Shown piece after piece: positions 57,558 through 64,000 of a stretch of DNA of 64,000 nt (position 1 is the stretch's first letter; every line of letters begins with the position of its first letter). Source of the DNA: Lactarius indigo. Lineage: Eukaryota > Basidiomycota > Agaricomycetes > Russulales > Russulaceae. The position numbers and the translations under genes are program-made. Under the pieces are notes generated by a model. It was given only the letters and a program-made list of their open reading frames with translations, was not told the origin of the DNA and ran no database searches. The DNA lies in the NCBI GenBank assembly GCA_025766275.1, contig JAFKAC010000006.1:992001-1056000 (forward strand), written 5' to 3'.

Positions 57558-59619
57558 CGTAACACCCTACCGAAGAACTGAATTATTTCACTTTCATGTC
57601 GTTAAATCATGACCATCCATAATGTAAGAATATTATGGTGTGACTTACGTGTTTCCCTGGTCAACAAATACGTGAGTAGCGAGGGCTTCGTACCGTTCGC
57701 CCTGTCACAGGGGTGTAGACAGGATATCAGGAGTGCCGCAGGGGGACGATTGTATCGAATCCTGATCGGGGCAGATTAAGCCAGAGAAAAAGATGACGTT
57801 CTGTAGCCTTGCGAGGAGATATGTTCAAGGCGCTGGATGATAGAGAAACAAAAAAGACGTTGGCAAAACGTTCGCTGAACTTGGGAACTTAGTTGTTCAT
57901 TCTAAGCGTGACGTGACCCATGTTACGCCCCCTGTATTTCATGGAACAAGTCGATCGAGGTTATTCAGTACCTGGCCTGATAATAAGCTCTCATTCTCTT
58001 CTCAAGTGGCATTTCTGACAGCTATGCGACGTTTGTTCTGTTTCAGCCCTTCAGGTGAGCCGGGGGAGGTGTCACACCAAGACTTTCTCCTTTGAAGCTC
58101 GAAAGCACAGACTTTGACCAATCTATCACACTTTTCCTACTTACGTATTTCCTCCCTAAACACGGACATGACAGGAAAGAAGACCAAACCCAACACACCC
58201 GCGTATTCCGGCCCGGTCTCGGCCGAGAAGCCCGAGGATAATCCAAGCATATAAATCCGATGATGTACGCCGTAACCAGGCGATTGTACGAATCGACTTG
58301 TCTAGTTCTTGGCAGGTCTGTTCTTTTCTTGGGTCTTTTTATTTCCGCATATAGTTGAGGAGACTCACGTGATGCGATTCACTGGCAATCAGCCGTCCCA
58401 ATCAAGGTCCTAATTCCGATTACTGGTAGTAGTGAGAGAATAGGCGCAGAGAAGGCCCGTCATCAGGTCTTCGCGATGTCATCCTGTACCATCGGTGACG
58501 AGAAGCATATATGAGCACGCTTTGGACCAAGCATTGGACTCTTGATTGAGCTGGTGCACAGCACGGTACGATTTTCAAAATTAGCGGTTAGCCGAGAGGT
58601 TAATCCAATGAACGAGCTAAATGGCTATCGATCTAATCTATTGCGACATTGCGAGACTCGGACGCAGTGCTCCATCATTCGGGCTACACAACATCTCGTG
58701 ACTTTCCTATCGCGAAACCTTGACCTTTGACTCAGGCTTTGACCTACAAGAACCAAGACAAGAACTATCACAGGAGCTGGTTGTTAGACAGGGAAGGATG
58801 AACACTATTTGCGCTCTGGAACACATAACAGAGTATGTATATACAAGCTGAAGCAACCTGTGCCGTAGGCACAGTGCTGAAGCTTGTATATCTAAGTACA
58901 GGCCCATTAGCAAATTTACGTGTTCCTGAATTTCACTTGCTTACTCGATTTGGAAACCAAGTAAAAACTAACATCAAGGTTCGGACGGGGTGGAGGAGTC
59001 ACGGTAAGAACTCGGAACTCGGCTATCAGCAGCGGCGGGGCGAGCGCGCTCCACTGGAAAGAATTTGGCTTCTCTCAGAGCGAATAGTGAGTAATATACT
59101 AGGTTTCGAGGTTGAACGTTGAATGTTGAGCCTTGACAGGAAAATTGAGTGGGCACCAGACGTTCCTCTATCCCACCATGTGCTTACGCGGCCTGCTGCC
59201 AGTGACGACATGATGACAAGGCAATACGCTGTCCTCCACTGGCATGTGCTCGTCATAGTAAGGTACCTCATCCCGAATTCCGGCAATCACGTTGAAAACC
59301 TTGACTACAGTATAACTTACTAGCATAGTGAGTCAACTAGTCAGCTCCGGGTCACTTTGGGGAGCCGTTTCTGGTCTGTATCTCAGGGCCCTGGACGTAC
59401 GTAACCCTGAACCAAGTTATCTTATCCCCATACTCACATCACGTCCACCTGATGTAGCTTTCGAGTCGGGTCATTTTCAGTGCACGTTATGTATTCGATA
59501 GTTTGTCACGTATGCTGCGGGCCATCCTCGGTTCTTCCAGTAATCCGCCTTGCATAATGCCATCACACAAGACAACTTTACATTGTTGGTTTATTTTCCC
59601 TATCGGTAACCACACTCCC
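57558..59619. other. Intergenic stretch without a supportable gene
   Basis: 2 kb. Short frames only (for example 58835-59122, plus) with no motif. The right side may contain further decayed sequence of the DUF6534 copy that starts to be recognisable at about 59620, but its counterpart lies beyond the window end, so this cannot be tested here. Confidence 0.45.
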
Positions 59620-60397
59620 AAGCCACAATTTGATTTTCTATCAGTGAGTCAAAGTATCTCCTTCCTATCCTTCCCCATCCTTATCGTCGTTGACTTACAG
59701 AAGCACCTCTGAATGTGAATATACTTTTGCAGGTGGAATTAGTTGCTTGTGGCACCTGTACGTGCACTTTAGTAAAGTGACTCCCTTCGCATCTTTGTAG
59801 CCCTCGGATTTTGGGAGTTGTCTCATCAGCGAATTATTTCAAACCTCGCATAGTAGTTTTCAGCGCAAAATGGTAGGTGGCATGTATCAAATAATTGGAA
59901 TCCATCGTTAGGTTCGCTCTCTAGCTTTCACTCCTTGTCGTAGGTTTTGACTTATACCACATTCACCCACGATAACAGCTTAATAATAGTTGACATACGT
60001 AGGAATGTGCGCAACTGCTTTGGCGGACATCTTGACCGCTACTATGACTATGTGGCTCCAGTGCTGGTCTCTACCGCAAGAAGATCGTATTCACGAGGCG
60101 AGCTCGTCCTTTCAATGTGTTAGTGTGGGTCCACCTTCTCACCTTTCAGATTGAACATGCGGGGCTACGACCGTTATCCGTCGATGCGCCAACCGCTAAT
60201 GACGCGTTCAACCGGTCTTCAATTCGAATCGAGCCACCGAGTGAGACCTACGGGTCTAAAACCGAATAAACTGGTGTCTCTGTCGCTGTGCACAGTTCGA
60301 TCGCATCGGAATTTGGAAAATCTGACCACAATGTAAGGCCTACGTTCATTCCTTTGACCATGAAAATCGGACGTCAAGGTCGAAATCGAGTGCGTAG
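59620..60397 (+). pseudogene. Decayed DUF6534-type membrane protein gene (left arm of inverted duplication)
   Basis: Diverged copy, on the opposite strand, of the gene at the right window end. Shared runs with the right copy include GACTTACAGAAGCACCTCTG, TTGTAGCCCTCGGATTTTG, GCTTTGGCGGACAT and AATCGAGCCACCGAGTGAG. The translated exon MCATALADILTATMTMW matches GMTAGALADLLIAAAMCW of the right copy, and SSIRIEPPSETYGSKTE matches SSIRIEPPSEVYGSKSA. Here an in-frame stop follows SKTE, about 400 bases covering the last helices are missing (near 60110-60160), and splice sites are degraded. It ends at a TAG (60395) aligned with the end of the right copy. Called a pseudogene by inference. Confidence 0.65.
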
Positions 60398-60598
60398 GTA
60401 GGGCCTGGGCACAACTCAAGGGAGGGTACTGCAGGTTACTGTCATAGAGTCTAGCAGTCTTTGAGACTCTGCTGTACTATAGCCTGGCACACCTGCTTAA
60501 TTCTTGTCCATACATTATCAGATCCAAGTAGTGAGCGGTGTTAGTACGAGTAGACCTGGCGGAGGATCAACCACTATACAGATATTCCCACGGTCTAC

Positions 60599-62130
60599 AT
60601 GGGCACAATGAACCTTCGAGACCACCTCCTCATCGCCCTCGATGTCCTTCCCGATGTGCGCGAGTTTCACATCCACGTTCTTGTCTCCGCACCCTCCAAG
60701 GACAACTCTTATACCCATATTCCTTTCCTCGTCCCCGCCTATACTCTCAGGATATTCTCGTCCTCCTCTCCGAGCAAGCCAACCCAGATTCTCCCCGAGT
60801 TCTCGTCTCAGCCATCGAGGCCCGCCTTTATCATGTCCCTTCCACCGACTGTGCCATTCTCTACGTGTCAAAGGTAGACTCGACGGGTCAGGGTCTTCGT
60901 CCATCTCCCACCGCCACTCTCGTCAAGGCCTTCGTCCGTTGGCACACTGACCCCAAGTCGCGTCCCGTTGCTGCAAGACACCTCTGGGTACAGCTCTTCG
61001 CTCGTGCACAGGGCCAGTATCTCTTCCCAAACTCGAGCGATCACCCAGGGAAACGCCCGCTCAGCGACGCCCGCCTTTGTGCGTGGTGGCGACAAGTCCT
61101 GGGTCAAGTAGGAGAAGACGCGTGCGAGGCGTTGGGAGTTGAGGGGCAGGTGGATGCGTATTACGTGCTTCCCGGACACAATGAACTCGAAGCACAGCAG
61201 GTCATGGGGGGTAGATTCCCCCCGCCCGGCTCGTCGTCCGTTGCCTTGCAGTGGGTTTATGGACATCCATACAGCCAAACACGTATCCCGCTTCCCTGTC
61301 CCCAGCCCGAAGGTCTGCAAAACCTGGGACATTACATCCCTTCGTTCGAAGATGACCCCAAAAATCGGTTCATGGACGAGATCGCGTTTACCGACACACC
61401 CGTCTCTCCTCGGAAGCGTGCGCGCACGGACCCTCCGCAGGATGGGGATGGTACCCAATCGAGAGACGGAGCGAAGGAGAGAGAGAGAAAGGAGACGCGC
61501 CCCAAGGGCGAACTCGGCAAGGTGGGTCCGGACGAGTTCTGGGAACGCATGTCCTTCCGACAGGAGTGCGTAGCAGGTGCCGTCACCGGCTTCTTCGCGC
61601 TAGGTGTGTCCCTGCCCGAGCACCGTATGCCATCCCCACGTCCCCCGCCGCTCGCCCCACAGCCCGGACAAGTCCCGCGCGCGATGAATCGACGCATCCT
61701 TTCGAGCCTGCTCACAGGCGTCGAATTTTCAACGCCGGAGCGCGCGCACAAGGCCACGGAGCTCATCGAGGGTGCCGTGCGTGGCCTATGCGAAGGCCTC
61801 GCGCAGCAACTTCCCGCCCCCAAGTCGAAGAACCAGAGCGCAGACGCAACACCAGATTCCCTCGCGCCGCCGCTTCCGAAAACACCGCCGAGGCGCACGG
61901 TGGGCCTGCCGGCGGTGGACGACATATCGCCGAACCCGTTCGACGAGCCAGAGGCAACGTTGGAGACGTACAGGGCGTTTATTTATGGCTCCGTCACCGT
62001 GAGCAATCCGCCGCCGCCACTGCCGAGTGGCACAGGTAGCGGCACAGCGTTGGATGGGGCCGCGCCGGAGGAAAAAGCGAAGGTTCATGTTTTGACAGCC
62101 AGGAAGAAGAAAAAGCGGCCAGATGCATAG
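60599..62130 (+). CDS. RTT109: Histone acetyltransferase RTT109 (KAT11), one frameshift as given
   Basis: Fungal H3K56 acetyltransferase acting with Asf1/Vps75 in replication-coupled chromatin assembly. Start ATG 60599: NLRDHLLIALDVLPDVREFH, then IHVLVSAPSKDNS, then FPRPRLYSQDILVLLSEQ, VSAIEARLYHVPSTDCAILY, VSKVDSTG, LVKAFVRWHTDPKSRPVAAR, LFARAQGQYLFPNS, DARLCAWWRQVLGQV and SFEDDPKNRFMDEIA with the paired Asp and the Lys (normally autoacetylated). The C-terminus is long, basic and Pro-rich, ending ARKKKKRPDA. The first block and the FPRPRLY block are in different frames; one base is missing near 60703-60710. The rest is one open frame. It is flanked by inverted copies of a DUF6534 gene. Confidence 0.88.
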
Positions 62131-62685
62131 GTCTATAGAGACGCATAATTGCTACATGGACGCTACTTACTCGAGCCGATGTCCGCGTACTTGGGCTTTT
62201 GTACTACTTTTCGACTAGATAGGCCTGTGAACCTACAAGCGGCCGCTTACTTCTCTCTGTCTCGGCATGTCCATGGTTCCTTCAACGACTCTGTCTTCTG
62301 ATCTTTCTGATCTGAATGTCCTCTGGCGAAGACCCAGACACCCCCTCCGAGATTGTGCTGGTGAGAGATGGACGAGGGTTCTGACTCGTTGAGTCTACCT
62401 TTGGCACGTTGAGAGTCAGTAGACTCGGAAGGAACGTGAAAAATGCGGCCCCAATGGCCGAGCCAAAATGTCCTCTTGCTAAGAGTATATGCATAGACGA
62501 GGAAAGGCTCATAGGTATAGATCTACAGATACACCGCTCACAGTTTGGGTATAGTAATGTATAACATGGCGGGACAGAAGACGCCAGAGGATGCCAGGCT
62601 GCAATACGAGGGTAACGAACGATATTCAGAGACGAAAGCAGTCTGCAGTACCCTTCCCAAAATTGCGCCATGATATGCCAAGACC
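62131..62685. other. Intergenic, convergent gene ends
   Basis: 555 bases between the RTT109 stop and the stop of the DUF6534 gene. A minus-strand frame continues here from the DUF6534 tail exon, but it reads through that gene's last intron and is not taken as coding. Confidence 0.5.
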
Positions 62686-64000
62686 TTACACACTTGACTC
62701 CGACGTTCGACCTTGGCTTTGAGAATGGGCGAAACTTGCATCCTGCATATAAAATGAGTGTCAATCTGGGTGTCACGAGTAAGTGCAAGCATCGTACCTG
62801 TTTCGGAACTTCGAAAGTTGGCTCTACATCATGGTTGGATTTGTTCGGTCCAAAGTTCGATGTGGGGGAACGTTGTATAGCGACAGAGACACCAGGTTGA
62901 GCGGATTTAGACCCGTAGACCTCACTCGGTGGCTCGATTCGGATCGAAGACAGGTTGAAAGCGTTATCCGGGTTATCGGCGGTTGACCGATCACGGACGT
63001 AGTCCCGACAGTTCAACCTGAACGCGGAGATATTAATAAGTCGAGCCCAACGATAACACACCGAATGGACTCCTTACATAGCAAGTAACGAGTTTGCGTA
63101 GCCTACGGGAAATGGTCAGTTGACCATCTCTGCGCCTTTGCCTGCGCCTGAGACTATTGTAAACGCACATTTACTCATCGTCCAGTAGATTGCCAACCAA
63201 ACCAGAGAGGAGGATGAAACCGCGAACTGATCATAAAATAAGAAAATCCCAAAAGGGAAAATTTGGACGGAAGTTGCTCACGCTGATAGTCATGGCGACC
63301 GCAAGGATGCTGCACAGGTAAGCTTTTGGGTGTTTGATCAACGTAGACGAGGATCTTACCTTGTTAGCAAACCCGAATTGATACTGTAAGCCATCAAAGT
63401 CATGATTATGGAATCAGTTCTGTGCGTGTGCATCAGCTAGGTATACAGGTATAAATATCAAAAGGACGGGCTTGCCTCGCGAACCCGGTCCTCTTGTGGT
63501 AGAGAGACCAGCACATCGCCGCAGCGATCAATAAGTCCGCCAAAGCGCCTGCGGTCATTCCTACGCATGGGATCCACTGTCAAGTTGTCAGCATGCAAAA
63601 ATGCGGAATAAGTCGAAACATACAGTCAAGGAATGAAAACGGGCGAATTGTTTGAGGGCGGTCCTAAAGACGAGCCTCAATTGACTTGATACATCCAAAG
63701 GGGAACTATACCCACTCTTTTGCGGTGAACACTAGCAATCGACGTTAAAAATAACTCGCGGACGAAACAGTGAACGCAAAGCAGGTAACTCACAAAATCC
63801 GAAGGCTACAAAGGAATCAAGATGATTATGGATGTATCTCCCTGAGAATAATAAGAGCACCTACAGGAACCGATAACGACTAACACCACCTGCGGAACAA
63901 TATTCAGAGGTGCTTCGGTAAGTCACCGGTGATAACTTACGATGAGGACCGGGACGAAGATACTATGGCTCACTAGAAAATGGCTTGGATGAGCGGTAAA
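62686..64000 (-). CDS. DUF6534-type multi-pass membrane protein (5' part cut by window edge)
   Basis: C-terminal part of a seven-helix membrane protein of the Agaricomycete DUF6534 family, function unknown. Recognised pieces on the minus strand: SHSIFVPVLI|VVLVVIGS (about 63850-63985); WIPCVGMTAGALADLLIAAA followed by MCWSLYHKRTGFAR (63478-63580), the family's conserved central exon; IIMTLMAYSINSGLLT (about 63361-63420); SILAVAMTIS (about 63290-63320); then a tail exon LNCRDYVRDRSTADNPDNAF and SSIRIEPPSEVYGSKSAQPG, and a last exon DASFAHSQSQGRTSESSV ending in TAA at 62686. Splice joins are inferred and not all are proven, so this copy may also be damaged. The start lies beyond position 64000. 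Confidence 0.62.

Larger units (their letters stand above)
59620..64000. repeat. Diverged inverted duplication flanking RTT109
   Basis: The left arm (about 59620-60397) and right arm (about 62686-63990) are reverse-complement related over their length with many mismatches and one large deletion in the left arm. Both arms carry DUF6534 sequence reading toward RTT109. The right arm runs off the window, so the full length is unknown. Confidence 0.7.

Noticed and set aside
62282..63061. 259-codon minus-strand frame read as one protein
   Set aside because: Its first part is the DUF6534 tail exon, but the rest reads through a good intron (GTACGATG..TATGCAG) and non-coding sequence. The spliced form ends at 62686.
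1..64000. CRISPR array, IS element, intact transposon or virus-derived gene
   Set aside because: No spaced direct repeats, no transposase, reverse transcriptase or integrase motifs, and no terminal repeats were seen apart from the DUF6534 inverted duplication.

Overview
The window is nuclear DNA of a filamentous basidiomycete, most probably a mushroom-forming Agaricomycete. Genes sit close together on both strands and are cut by many introns of about 45-65 nt with GT..AG ends and CTAAC/CTGAC-like branch sites. Several families are typical of that group: DUF6534 membrane proteins, a pali/SUR7-type membrane protein, an F-box/LRR-like protein and a coiled-coil orphan. There is no prokaryotic, viral or organellar signal.

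Left part (1-14.6 kb): the 5' part of the ribosome-biogenesis helicase DBP4, a TAPT1-family membrane protein, two disordered orphan proteins, then four genes whose reading frames are repeatedly broken by single-base indels as given (pali-type protein, THI6, a phytanoyl-CoA dioxygenase-like protein, an F-box protein). Middle (16.4-36.9 kb): a RAP1-type telomere protein divergent from the Cdc42 exchange factor CDC24, a repeat-containing coiled-coil orphan, a bacterial-type GH63 glycosidase, a large RhoGAP protein, a mitochondrial carrier and a caprin-like RGG protein. Right part (37-57.6 kb): a BTB protein, a GCP5/6-type gamma-tubulin complex protein, the trio CDC6 - SPO11 - DBF4, S-adenosylmethionine decarboxylase (SPE2), a PP2C phosphatase and a regulator with two tandem Zn2Cys6 clusters. 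Right end (59.6-64 kb): histone acetyltransferase RTT109 lies between two inverted, diverged copies of a DUF6534 gene, the left one decayed.

Functional themes are chromosome replication and maintenance (RAP1, CDC6, DBF4, SPO11, RTT109, GCP), Rho/Cdc42 polarity signalling (CDC24, RhoGAP) and core metabolism (THI6, SPE2, carrier, GH63). CDC6, SPO11 and DBF4 are immediate neighbours, and MCB-like CGCG boxes lie upstream of CDC6 and DBF4.

The oddest property is a set of about 25 one-base frameshifts in otherwise well conserved proteins. Most are insertions, and many are an extra A that splits a CpG (CG read as CAG). Consensus error is the simplest explanation, but the context bias is unusual and could be settled with raw reads or RNA-seq. 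All functional calls rest on motif recognition by eye; no database search was run.
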